From Pezicula radicicola (Eukaryota > Ascomycota > Leotiomycetes > Helotiales > Dermateaceae): a DNA stretch of 15,998 nt. Each line of letters starts with the position of its first letter. Positions within the stretch are counted from its first letter, which is position 1. Positions 1-9,780 of the stretch are shown here, piece after piece. Below the pieces are notes generated by a model that was not told the origin of the DNA, made no database searches, and saw nothing but the letters and a program-made list of their open reading frames with translations. Location: assembly GCA_003008705.1 (NCBI GenBank), contig PDUO01000152.1, forward strand, positions 2,697 to 18,694, in the 5' to 3' direction. The position numbers were made by a program, and so were the translations under genes.

Positions 1-430
1 TAATTAATAATATTATATTTCTTTAATATCTTCTTAATAATAATAGTTAAATATTTAATATTTATAGTCTTTTTAATTTACTTATATATTAACTTTAACT
101 TAAGATATATATATCTTAAAATAATTTATTTATTTTAATTATTATATAATTTCTTTTAAAGCTTTTAAGATAAAGAGGAATTTTTATTATATAATAGATT
201 AAAGTATATAATATCTTAAATAGTTAAATCTACTACTTAGAAGATATAGATAATATCTATATTTCTATTACCTTAAGAAACTATCTTAGTAATTTATTCT
301 CTTCTATATAAAGCTAATTACTTCTTTCTTATAATATTTCTAGATATAGGGCCTAGTAGATAATATAGTATTAGTATTTTATAGTATTAAAAAGAGAGAG
401 TTAAGAAGATATATATTTAAAAATATATAA
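1..430. repeat. AT-rich RIP-degraded stretch
   Basis: The sequence is almost entirely A and T with very frequent TpA steps and stop codons in all frames. Base composition changes abruptly near position 430-440 to ordinary genic DNA. This is what RIP leaves behind in a repeated element in Pezizomycotina, and it resembles the style of the right-hand block (11442 onward). I could not recognise any transposon protein in it on either strand and found no alignment with the right-hand repeats by eye. It may be the end of a larger degraded transposon extending to the left. Composition is seen directly; the RIP origin is inferred. Confidence 0.75.
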
Positions 431-676
431 TTTCAGTAAAATCATAGTTATAAGTTGCTACCGACTGTAGCTTCTGGTGGCCTGGACTCGGGACCCAGAA
501 GATTAGCAGCGCTAACCTTATGACAACAAGAACTCCCCACATATCCCCGCCTCCGCTCTATCATAACCATCCGTTATCAGTCGGAAAGTGTGCTAACGAC
601 TTTTGCATCATAGAACAACTATAAAAGTCATCATTAACTTTAGAAGGGGTGGAACAATCAATGCTTCTGAGCAACG

Positions 677-1770
677 TCAAGACCTGCTCTGAGGACTGAT
701 ATCGCGCAAGATCTTGAGTACGTCGGCAAACTCAAGTTCTGCTAGGGTCTCCTCCCATAGCCTCTGCTGAAACTCTTCCCCTTCTTTGGTATACATGATC
801 GGGGGATATCTACATAACCCAATTCATCAGCTGCTAAGACATCAAACTTGTCAACAAAAAGGAGCACCACTTACGGCCGAATACCCCAATCCGCCACAAA
901 ACTTCCATGACTTTCCTTGTCCCTGAGCACCGCGTCGACATAGACACTGGCGCCGACTTGCATATTCCTCCCCATGGCGTGTTTGAATAGTACGATAGCT
1001 AGCGCCCCAAAGCCAGGAGTTTGTGATAACCCGGTATTCCTGACAAGGCCAGGACAGACGAAGTTGATGACTATGTCTTCAGGACTGATCTGATCTGCCA
1101 GCTTGGCGAAGAAAAGTTGCTGCAGTAGTTTCTCCCGAGCATACCACGTCAATGTCGAGTACCCTTCTTCCTTGTCGAAACTCGTTAGGATAGGCCCTTC
1201 ATTTTCAAGCTCAGTCCAGCAGGCGGAAATCGAGGTAACTACGCAGAGACGGGCTGGTCTTGCGAGTTGTACCTTCTTTCCCTTCAAAACGGGCAAGAGG
1301 AGGATCGCGAGGAGCACTGTTGAGAGGTAGTTCACCTGGAAACTCATCTCGTGCTTTGTGGTTTGATTCAACTTGAAGGTTGAGCTTTCCACACCAGCGT
1401 TCAGAACGACCATATCAATCTGTGGCAAGGTTTTGCATTTTTCGACGAATGACAATATTGAGTCATACCTTTCCATGTCAATGATCCAGACGTCTATCTG
1501 GGCCATAGGAAACTCGTTGCGTAAAGACTTTGCCGCTGCATCGCCTTTAAATCTCGATCTCACGGCAATGATGAGTCTGGTGAGGTTGAGTTGGAGTAAT
1601 TGCCGTGCTGCCTCAAGGCCAAGTCCAGTATTTGAGCCAGTAATAATGGCAACTTGTTCCACCAGCGTAGTTCCGCTGGGCACGGCCTTGGGATGCACCA
1701 ACCATTGCCGGTACATGAATGCTGATATGCTGCTCTGACGGGCCGCTTCATCCTTGAGCATGGAAGACAT
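677..1770 (-). CDS. Short-chain dehydrogenase/reductase (SDR), one intron
   Basis: Spliced model: exons 1770-875 and 809-677, with a 65-bp intron 810-874 (donor GTAAGT, acceptor TAG), giving 342 residues from the ATG at 1770. Without splicing the frame stops just after the donor; splicing adds a tail with the YPPIMYT segment and ends at TGA 677-679. It is a classical Rossmann-fold NAD(P)-dependent oxidoreductase. The cofactor motif TGSNTGLG is at residues 44-51, Asp98 is the likely adenine contact, NAG is at 124-126, the catalytic Ser is probably Ser180, YAREK gives Tyr210 and Lys214, and the PG motif is at 240-241. Length and tail fit fungal retinol-dehydrogenase-like SDRs often found in secondary-metabolite clusters. 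It has no signal peptide and is probably cytosolic. It is divergent from the P450 across a 543-bp shared promoter, which suggests co-regulation. The substrate cannot be told from the sequence. Confidence 0.9.
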
Positions 1771-2313
1771 GATTCGTTTTGCAATTGATGATCTTGTTGG
1801 GAAGTATCTGATGTGTCAAGTTGAGAGAAAATCATTCAATCGAAATTCTTCGTCTCTTCTTCACTAACGTGGGGAATCTATATTAAGCATTCCATATTGC
1901 TATGGGATTTTTATTAGAAGGGTTCTGAAGGTTAAACGTTACCCCGGAATTACTGCATTTTGCTCTATCTAAATTCAAGGCGATCCCAAGGCGATTCCAG
2001 GTATAAAACATTGAGTCTTAATGTATTCGCCAATGCATGTCGCATTTGGCCTTTTTCTTGGCTAATCTGTTAAATTACCGTATTGGTCAGTTAGATTATT
2101 GGCGAGCGCGTTGTGAAAACCCCACAAATCCGCATCCTCAAGTCATACTGCGTTGATCATCGGAGGCTCCTGTCTTAGGTAGCTACCGAATACGTTCACA
2201 TGCGAGAATTAGCCTTATAAATGGGAAGCCATTCATTGCTACGAGTTTAAAGGAGCCCCATCTTAAAGTCCTTACTTGCACATGTGGGATCATCGCTCAC
2301 CTCGTCTATTATT
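1771..2313. promoter_or_regulatory. Divergent promoter between SDR and P450
   Basis: This 543-bp gap separates the two start codons. On the P450 side TATAAA lies at 2216-2221, about 93 bp before the ATG. Two CCAAT boxes in reverse orientation (ATTGG) are at 2082-2086 and 2098-2102. An exact head-to-tail duplication of a motif close to CAAGGCGATCC occupies 1976-1998 (the second copy is CAAGGCGATTCC), and a second TATAAAA follows at 2002-2008. The tandem motif is a candidate site for a pathway-specific regulator. The motifs are seen directly; their use is inferred. Confidence 0.5.
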
Positions 2314-3951
2314 ATGATCCAAACCAACCTTCTAGCGACCCCCTTGGTTGCATATGTCGTTGCACCTATCTTTATTATTCTTTTCGCTCTGATTGTCTAC
2401 AGGCGACTCTTCCATCCGCTTCGTTCGTACCCCGGCCCATGGATCAACAGTGTGTGGCAGCTCCCGGCCGCCTTGGCTTTGGCTCGTGGAAGGCAGCATA
2501 TGTATAACAGACGGCTCCATGAGAAATACGGCCCTGTTGTGAGAGTTGCTCCTGATGAGCTCAGCTTCATGGGCGCAGATGCCATAGAGGATATATACGG
2601 CCTCCAACCGAAAGGTGTTCCGAACATGGAAAGAGGTCCGATCTTCATCGGATCTTACCCAGTAGAAAATCAAGAAGTGGGCATAGATATGGCTCCAAAC
2701 GACATTCATGCTCGTCAGCGCAGAGCCTTAGCACCCTTATTCTCGAACACTGCGTTGCTGCAGCAGCAGGACATTCTTCAGCGGCATGTTGACAAGCTTG
2801 TTGGAGCTTTAAGGAAGATGATCAAAGAAGGTCGACTGGTGAACTTTGCGAACTGGTACACGTATACGACATTCGACATGATGGGTGATCTATGCTTTGC
2901 GGAGCCCTTCGGTTGTCTAGGTCAGTTTTTGCTCAGCTCTTCTCTAATCTTTCTAGAACATTGCACCAAGACGGACAACTGACGCCGAATGTTTGAGATA
3001 CGTGTAGACCAAGGAGGCTCAACAGAATGGTCCATATCGGTCATTAACGTCTTCCAGTCGGCAACATGGATTCAGGCTATTCGTCTAATGGCAGGCACGG
3101 ATACCTGGCTCGAGAAGCTGTTCGTCAAGCTTTTAATCCCAAAGATCGCCGCGGACTGGCGAGACCTTCATAACAAGAATTCGCGTCAGAAGACACTCGA
3201 GCGCCTCGAAAACAACGAGAAAGACCGAGATCATCCGGACTTCTTGTACCATTTCCTCCAGAACGAAGATTCGAAGAAGTCGCTCTCCCACCCCGAGATC
3301 ATTCTCAATATGATAGTCTTTATCAGCGCGGGAACGGAAACTACGGCTTCCATGCTTTCTGGCTGGACGTACTTCATGTGTACTCACCCTAATATCTATA
3401 AGCGTGTGGTGGCCGAGATTAGGGGAACGTTCAAATCAGATCGCGAAATCACATGGGAGACAGTGAAAGATCAATTACCATACCTCGAGGCGACTATCAA
3501 CGAATCACTCCGTCTTTACAATCCAGCTTGTGGAAACCAACAGCGGAGGGTTCCCCCACAGGGCGCTACCATTGATGGTAAATATGTCCCACCTGGATAC
3601 TACGTCGCCTTTGCATCGTGGGCAGCTACACATTCGCCCCTCAACTTCCACGATCCTGAAACATTTAGGCCTGAGCGATGGCTACCTGAAGAAAACAAGG
3701 AGTTCTCGAGCGATAAAATGCATGCCTCTACTCCATTCAGTACTGGTCCAAGGGCCTGCATCGGAAAAAACTTGTCCTACTTCGAGATAAGGCTTATCTT
3801 GACTCATTTGTTGTGGAACTTCGATATGGAGCTTGCAAGCGATGGGAGAAATCAGTCTTGGGGGACTCTGGATGGTGTTTTGAATCCACCGCAGCTTTTC
3901 CAGACACTTAAAAAGCCTGATTTGTGGGTTAAGCTCACGGAGGTCAAGTAA
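2314..3951 (+). CDS. Cytochrome P450 monooxygenase, CYP65-like, one intron
   Basis: Exons 2314-2920 and 3008-3951 with an 87-bp intron (donor GTCAGT, acceptor GTGTAG) give 516 residues, normal for the family. The intron removes the frame break between FGCL and QGGSTEW. I start at the ATG at 2314; the open frame extends upstream only to a GTG, and the ATG at 2282 is out of frame. Residues 1-30 form the membrane anchor, followed by the Pro-rich hinge (SYPGPW). Oxygen-activation motif AGTETT is at 310-315 in the I helix, ESLR (ExxR) at 368-371, FRPERW at 422-427, and the heme loop FSTGPRACIG at 446-455 with Cys453 as heme ligand. All key residues are present, so the enzyme looks functional. It would be an ER-bound hydroxylase using a P450 reductase. 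The N-terminus and hinge resemble isotrichodermin C-15 hydroxylase and benzoate hydroxylase type P450s. The substrate is unknown. Confidence 0.95.
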
Positions 3952-4258
3952 GTAATCGAATGTAAAATACCTCTCTTGGAGTTAAAGCCCAATCCCATAC
4001 GTATTTCATCAAGGGGCCACATTGATAGTGCAAACTGAAAGGCCGAGAGCCCCTTTAGGCGGTAGCGTGACGGCTATTGGTCAAGTGTAATTGCTATAGA
4101 TGAGGCATCTTGATAGATTCTAGAGTGTTTTGATACTGGGCATAGGATGGGAGTGTCTTAGGGTTGAGTTTGAGAGCGAGGGCGTACTATGATGAGGAAG
4201 GAAGGTACAAATACGATATCTACTAGTATATATAAGGCGATAGTCAAGTTAGATACTT
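3952..4258. other. Convergent 3' intergenic gap
   Basis: This 307-bp gap separates the convergent P450 and NmrA-like genes and should hold both 3' UTRs and polyadenylation sites. I see no coding potential or notable repeat. A short AT run (ACTAGTATATATAAGG, near 4222) lies close to the end of the minus-strand gene. Confidence 0.5.
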
Positions 4259-5352
4259 TTAATTCTTCCAGTACTTCTCGAGCATATCCTTAACCTTCAG
4301 ACTTCTAATGTGAGGAAATATCTCATTCAAGGTTGTACCACCTGAGAGGTCATTAATCCCCATTGCCATCCACAATTCAAATATGGACAGAAACCACTGC
4401 AACCGCTCTTTAGGAAACTGAGAATATAGACTGAGATGACCCGGCAATTCAGTGATCTGAAAGTTCTTCAGTTTTTCAATATCGTCATACTGAACCGTGA
4501 AAGGGGCTCCTGATGAAGCGTCAGTGACCAAGCAATTTTGGATTCTGTGAAGGAAATACCACATGTCGTCTCCGCAAATTTGACGAATTGATTCCACGTC
4601 ATCTGATCCCCAACAATCCGAGTTTCCTCAGGCCATTTGGGAAGATCAAGAGCTGCGACGATAAAACGAGCGAGATCGAAGGTGTAAGTGAAGGTGATAA
4701 GCTCATTACCACTTCCTGGGATAGCTGCTGCTCTGTTGGCGATGTCAACAACCAAAACATTTGGCTTCAAGTAGGTTTTGATGTGTGGCATGGCGAAGTA
4801 GTCGAGGAAGATTCCATTCAAGAACACAGTCCATTCCAGATCCGTCTTCTTGAGTTCATCAATACTTTCGAAGTAGTGTTGAAGTGGTGGCAGTACATCC
4901 ACAGAGCTATTTGGGCTTGTTAGTCACTGCCTTGATTAAGTGAAGATGAGTATACGAACTCCCGGGGATATGGAATCGCAAAAGCACTCGGTGCGAATCT
5001 TTTAGTCACGGATGACAAGGTAGCTGCCTTGATCAGATTGAGTTGGGAGGTGCTAAGAGAGTCGCCCTGAATTGCAAAAGTCGAGATCACGGTATGGATC
5101 TGATTTTCTTCAAGAGTGGCTTTTAGCGATTGAATGTCGTGGTAGTCGACATGGAGGATGGTCGCTCCAAAATTTACGTCTTCTGGGACGGCCTTCTATC
5201 TGATTGTCAGTTCCTACGCTTGAGAGAGGGGATTCGAGTTTATTCACCTTTCTAGTAAGGATGAAAGCATGGTGTTCTGACTGCTCAGTCATAACTTCGA
5301 GGATTGTTCTGCCCACCCCGCCGGTACCTCCGGCGATTGCCACGTTTACCAT
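4259..5352 (-). CDS. NmrA-like / isoflavone-reductase-like NAD(P)-binding protein, three introns
   Basis: The unspliced frames look broken, but three short introns rebuild one gene: exons 5352-5248, 5195-4960, 4906-4560 and 4509-4259, with introns 5196-5247 (GTGAAT..TAG), 4907-4959 (GTTCGT..TAG, branch GACTAAC) and 4510-4559 (GTATTT..CAG). All phases agree and the product is 312 residues, the usual size for NmrA-like (PF05368/PF13460) proteins. GGTGGVG at residues 8-14 is the dinucleotide-binding loop (GxxGxxG), and the segment RFAPSAF (101-107) and the LEWTVFLNG segment are typical of the fungal isoflavone-reductase-like branch. Members are cytosolic NADPH-dependent reductases or redox-sensing regulators; sequence alone does not decide between them. 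The second intron's donor is the least certain: GTTCGT at 4959 fits phase, while GTATAC four bases further does not. It converges with the P450, consistent with one pathway. Confidence 0.85.
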
Positions 5353-6554
5353 CGTGATTGAATGAAAATTATTATGTAGTGGATCTCTTTAACAAACTTC
5401 GACAGTTTAGAGAAATTTTTTGAGAGGTATTTCTAGAGGTGTTCTTTTTCCACCTTAAAGCCGATGCTTACGAATTTCGGCCGAGTGTCGGTCGTCGCTT
5501 AAATTTGAATATGCTCCTTGGCCGATTTACGAATGTGCAGAGGCACAGTTATTGCCTGCTTATTACATAGCAGTCTTAACGCTGTACCCCACAGAAAAAA
5601 GGACGTCTGGATTTAAGTAAATTAAAAAAGGAAGGATTTTTTTTGGATTTCCTTTTAGTAGGGACTGTTGAGGGGCTGATAAATAGGAAGACATAGGTAG
5701 CCAGGGATTGGAGATGCCCTTCGTTAGGCTTCAGGCGCTGGTCGGAATCTCCATCCCCTGGATCCATAGACGACACCGAAGAAGTGTGGGTGAAGCCACG
5801 CAGATTTGGTAAACAAAAATTAAGAATTCGGATGCCCCTTTCCTGAGTTCCTGAGCTTCGCTTAATTCCTCCTGCTAAAACAATCTTGACCTTGTCCCTT
5901 CCTGGGTACCTATATTTGTCGACACTTAGGCCACAAGGACCTTACTTCGAACAATCATTGCTGAGAACCGAATTCCAATGATCTATGAAGCCAAATATCA
6001 ACTTGCGTATTAATTGGGGAGAGTCATCTAGTAGCGCAGGCTAAAACGTACAGAGATTAGCGAGCATAATGCCATTGCGCACAACGAAAACTTCTCATCC
6101 ATCTCCAGATTCTGCTATAGCATAAGAATCGCAGGTAATCGGGATGCCGGATTGTGTTGGGCCTAGTGCTGTAATGCCCGTGGTAGTGAAGGACATTTTT
6201 TTACTTTCTAAGTTCGTTGAGGCGCAGCTTGAAGAAGAGAAGGGTCACTTGTTGTCAACATACCTCCTTTCGAGCTTGTTCACGGATTGGGCGGCAATTG
6301 AGTTGCTATTTACGTCTTTTATAGATAAATCTCTCCATTGTACTATTAATTGGTCCAGAAATGGTAATCCCTGATTTAAAGGAATATTACGCGAATCAAA
6401 ATTGAAGGCCATAATATAATGAATTTCGGCAACTACCATTCTACGATTCCAAAAGCAAAAGAGGAACAATTTGATTTTATTCAATACAAACCTTGTTGAG
6501 AGACCTCAAATGACAACGAATGTAACAAGTGCCATGCCGCGGCAAATTTGTCTT
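5353..6554. other. Intergenic region without a convincing gene
   Basis: The 1.2 kb holds the promoter of the NmrA-like gene at its left and the 3' UTR of the oxalate decarboxylase at its right. The short open frames here (6144-6374 plus, 6245-6484 minus, 5576-5776 minus) show no recognisable domain, signal or splice-consistent extension. A GC-richer patch around 5475-5500 contains TTCGGCCGA, a 9-mer that recurs near 10551. No RNA gene was recognised. Confidence 0.5.
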
Positions 6555-8065
6555 TTAGAGCTCGTCCACAGGCAGCTCAGAAGCCTGGTTTGTATCTGGC
6601 TTTGTGACCTCGTCTTTCTTTGCGCTCTGCACCTTTTCCCAGAAGATCTCACCGCTCTTCGGATCATCGGCGAACAAATGATCAATGACCATCTTCTTTG
6701 GTGTCTCACCCATCCACTGGAACAACGAGAAGTCTCTGAACTCGTCGGCGCGGAAGACTTCGAGCATCTCAACTGGTTCGTCCCCAATATTCTCCACGAA
6801 GTGGCCCATATTCCTCGGCACGATACCAACATCACCAGGCATGTAGTCAAAAGTCCGCGCAGTGCCTGACGAAGCGAAGATAGTTACGCGAGCACGACCC
6901 TTGAGGAAAAAGGACCATTCGTCAGCATTTGGGTGCCAGTGCATTTCCCGCATAGCACCTGGCTGGATTACAGCATGAGCAGCGGCTATAGTCTTTGAGA
7001 TTGGGAAGTTATTGGAGTCGGTGACGCGAACTTCCCCTCCGCTTGTTTTCTTCGGTTCTTGATCTAACATCCTGTGGGTGAAGTTGTATTTCGATTTCTT
7101 CACCCCCTTGCCGCTTGGCTTCTCCTGATCGATTGTTCCGGGCTGTGAGCCTTGGAAAATATATTTCTCTGCATCTGGAATGTGCGCGAAGATCTCTGGT
7201 GCTAAGTCGAAGTTCTTAGAGATAACCGACTTCGGTGTATGTGCTATCATTGCTTAGCCGTGAATGAGGAAATTGAATAGAACAAGTACCTAGCCAGTCA
7301 GTCAAGATGAATGTTGACTCCTCGGAGAAGTTGCCGTCGTCAAAGATGAGAAGGAACTCGGTACCGTTGGCACTGAGACCCTGGAGCGAGTGAGGCACGC
7401 CGCTTGGAAAGTACCAGAGATCACCCTTCTTCAGGTCATCGATGAAGTTCCCGCCCTCGTAATCAATCGCAGTAACACGGACTTCTCCGTCAAGCACGTA
7501 AGCCCATTCCGCCTCCTTGTGCCAGTGTAGTTCGCGGATCACACCCTCGTCGAGACGCATATTCACGCTTGCCAGCTCGACACTAGAGCCCAGCTCTCGA
7601 ACCGTAGTTTGTCGCGTCCATCCGCCTTCCTACGTAACGTTAGTTTCATGCGCTGGGGTTTGTTCGAGTTTTTTTTTTGGACAGGAGGGCGTCCCTCACC
7701 TCAATACGAATATGAGAGTCGGCGAAGCTCCAACGCATATTCTTCATATCACCGTGGTCGGTGCTTGGTGGCCGTACGAGATCGGGGCTCTGTCGGGAAC
7801 GCTCGAAGTTCCATGGACCTAGAACCGACGCGCCCAATCCATTTCGCCATGGCAGTGGATCTAACTTGTCGCCCACACTATCAATGGCTTTGTCGAGGGG
7901 GTCTTTGTTGCCGGGAGTGTATGGTGGTGCCGTCTTGCTCGTTCGGTACCTTGTTGGTAGCTCAAGGCCATCGAGCAGGCGTTGACGAGGACTGTCCTGG
8001 ACGGGGATGGCGAGACTGAGCTTGCCTAAGGTCGTGATACTGATAAGCAATAGCGAGAGCTGCAT
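6555..8065 (-). CDS. Secreted bicupin oxalate decarboxylase, two introns
   Basis: Exons 8065-7700, 7629-7290 and 7243-6555 with introns of 70 bp (7630-7699, GTGAGG..TAG, branch ACTAAC) and 46 bp (7244-7289, GTACTT..TAG) give 464 residues, matching the family. The start is the ATG at 8065; the frame reaches further only to a TTG. Residues 1-19 form a signal peptide ending LSLA, so the enzyme is secreted, and there are N-x-S/T sequons at 210, 222 and 289. The first cupin has Mn ligands His157, His159, Glu163 and His202, and the second His337, His339, Glu344 and His383. The active-site lid is SEES (224-227); Glu225 corresponds to the proton donor Glu162 of Bacillus subtilis OxdC, so decarboxylation of oxalate to formate and CO2 is expected rather than oxidation. 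The product would detoxify oxalate or control pH. It is divergent from the DUF1275 gene. Confidence 0.95.
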
Positions 8066-8879
8066 TGTTACCAACTGTGTGACAATTGGAAGGAGGAGAG
8101 ATGGAGAGGTGAAGTGAAAAGGGGGGAAAGCAATTGAATTAATTAATTGCTGCTCAAGGAGACTCTTGTGACTTTATGTCTGTCTACTCGTTCCCCGTCA
8201 AGCCTATGGTAGAAATAATCAAAATAGCGGAGAGTTTCAGACCGAGGAGCCCGAGCTGTAGCTTACAGCTACAGCTACATCCCCCCGTCATAACCCCGCA
8301 TACAAGCCGAATGATCTCCGCCTCCAAGGCCTTGGAATAACGAAAATAAATTAACAATTAACCCAGCCCTATGGTAAGACCCTAAGCAACAGGTGAATAC
8401 CCTGCGTACGTAGTAGGTAAGAATAGCACAAATAGGTACTTTGTGAGAGGAATGGTGGAAGCATAAAACCATTCTCCTTAAATCGTTCTTGGCATGTGTG
8501 CACCTCTACGCCGTATTTAAAATAATAGCCGTTATATGGCGAGATATATAAAGATTGAAACGCATCGACCCTTCCAAGATCTGAGGATTGCGGGGTTCGT
8601 CTCGGGAGTTGGTAATTCTTGGCACAGATCACAGATCATTTTGTTTCCGCTCGTACCCCTTCAGTTCGCCTGAGCTATTACCGTATCACCTTCTTGTCTT
8701 ACTGATACAGGAAGAGTCAATTCTGAGCCCGTCCCGGCAGGGCTAATATGCAGGGAGCTAAGGCGTAAGATTCCCTTTTTTTTTTTATCTTTGCTGCTTC
8801 ACCCGCGTGTGCTGTACTTTACGACCATTTACCCAACTTGAACTTGTCTAGCATTCCAACTCAGATCGACCGACTCGTC
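8066..8879. promoter_or_regulatory. Divergent promoter between oxalate decarboxylase and DUF1275 gene
   Basis: The 814-bp gap serves two genes. It contains a perfect hairpin-forming inverted repeat at 8254-8276 (listed separately), TATATAAA at 8545-8552 and a T-rich pyrimidine tract near 8773-8791 about 90-110 bp before the DUF1275 start, a common fungal core-promoter feature. Near 8133-8151 a run of AATTAATT lies about 70-85 bp upstream of the decarboxylase start. The short open frames in this gap look like noise. Confidence 0.5.
8254..8276. repeat. Perfect 9-bp inverted repeat, 5-nt loop
   Basis: Arms AGCTGTAGC (8254-8262) and GCTACAGCT (8268-8276) are exact reverse complements around TTACA. 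The right arm continues as a short AGCTAC hexamer repetition. It lies about 190 bp upstream of the decarboxylase start. It could be a binding site, a cruciform, or a trace of a small inverted-repeat transposon. Confidence 0.8.
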
Positions 8880-9780
8880 ATGGCTACATCAAACGGATAT
8901 GGCGCCGTGAGCAACTCGACGACGCCCAGCAACAGGCCTGCCACTTCTGGGACTCCCGACGAGGAGCAGCCGTTGCTCGGCCAGCCAGTATTAAAGTCTA
9001 GCTGGCGCAAGAATATGATGTCCAGTGTCTCTCGCGATAAGGCCGATCTGGTTCTTCTCATGTGCTACATCATCACTGGACTCCTTGATAGCGCCTCTAT
9101 ATCCACTTGGGGTTCTTTTGTTTCGATGCAGACAGGTGCGCTAAGCGTCATATCAAATGAATCCATACCATAGTTCAGACTGACTGACAGAGACTTGTCT
9201 AGGAAATACCGTCTACATTGGACTCGGCCTGGCTGCTCCAAATGGATCAAAGCGCTGGATCAAATCAGGCGTGTCTCTCATCTCATTCTGCATTGGATCT
9301 TTCTTCTTCAGTCGCTTTCACCGCTACTTCACACCTAGCCGGCGATGGGTGCTCTGCGTCTCGTTCCTGGCACAGATGACATTAATCATCGTGGCAGCAG
9401 CAATCCTCACTTGGGGACCACAGTCGACCGATGAAAGAGATGAGATCAGCTGGAACGTTCTCGTCCCCATTGCATTAGTGGCCTTCCAGAGCTGTGGCCA
9501 GGCTGTGACAAGCAGAGCCCTCAAATACAACGCTCTCACTAGCGTTGTGTTGACCAGCATCTACTGTGATTTGTTCTCAGACCCCGAGCTGTTTACCGCT
9601 CCGAACCTTGAAAGAAATCGCAGAGTTGGTGCACCGGTCCTGCTTATGTTTGGTGCCGTCATGGGTGGCTTCTTAGCTAACAGTTCCATCGGAACAGCTG
9701 GGGTTTTGTGGATTGCAGCGGGGCTTAAGTTCGCTGTGGTTGTTTCCTGGTTCCTCTGGCGAGCTGCCGATGACGAGTAG
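8880..9780 (+). CDS. DUF1275 (YoaK-like) integral membrane protein, one intron
   Basis: Exons 8880-9135 and 9203-9780 with a 67-bp intron (GTGCGC..CTAG) give 277 residues, normal for fungal DUF1275 (PF06912) proteins. The start is the first ATG in frame (8880); the frame extends upstream only from a TTG. Residues 1-52 are a polar cytosolic tail with an acidic dileucine-type motif EEQPLL (28-33), which in fungi can direct proteins to the vacuole. The family hallmark GLLDSASIS followed by FVSMQTGNTVYIGLG runs from about residue 67 to 94 and is rebuilt across the splice junction. Several hydrophobic helices follow, including LISFCIGSFFFS, VLCVSFLAQMTLIIVAAAIL, VPIALVAFQSC and two near the C-terminus, with a conserved-looking segment ALTSVVLTSIYCDL between them. 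Members are thought to be transport-like proteins of unknown substrate. Divergent pairing with a secreted oxalate decarboxylase makes an anion-related role imaginable, but that is only inference. Confidence 0.9.

Noticed and set aside
1..430. Mitochondrial or centromeric DNA
   Set aside because: AT content alone would fit, but the abrupt border to nuclear-type genes and the similar style of the right-hand RIP block make a degraded transposon simpler.
1103..1738. Plus-strand open frames opposite the SDR gene
   Set aside because: They are antisense to a well-supported coding exon and have no domain features.
2284..2313. Longer P450 N-terminus starting upstream at 2284
   Set aside because: The codon there is GTG, not ATG. 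The first in-frame ATG at 2314 gives a normal membrane anchor.
4259..5352. NmrA-like gene appears as a pseudogene with several frameshifts
   Set aside because: Three introns of 50-53 bp with usable donor, branch and acceptor sequences restore one frame of 312 residues. No damage needs to be assumed.
6144..6484. Small open frames on both strands between the NmrA-like and oxalate decarboxylase genes
   Set aside because: They overlap each other on opposite strands, have no recognisable motif and no splice-consistent extension.
7517..8019. Plus-strand open frames opposite the oxalate decarboxylase
   Set aside because: They cross the enzyme's exon-intron structure on the other strand and show no family resemblance.
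8275..8632. Minus-strand open frames in the divergent promoter
   Set aside because: Low-complexity translation without motifs, in a region with promoter features.
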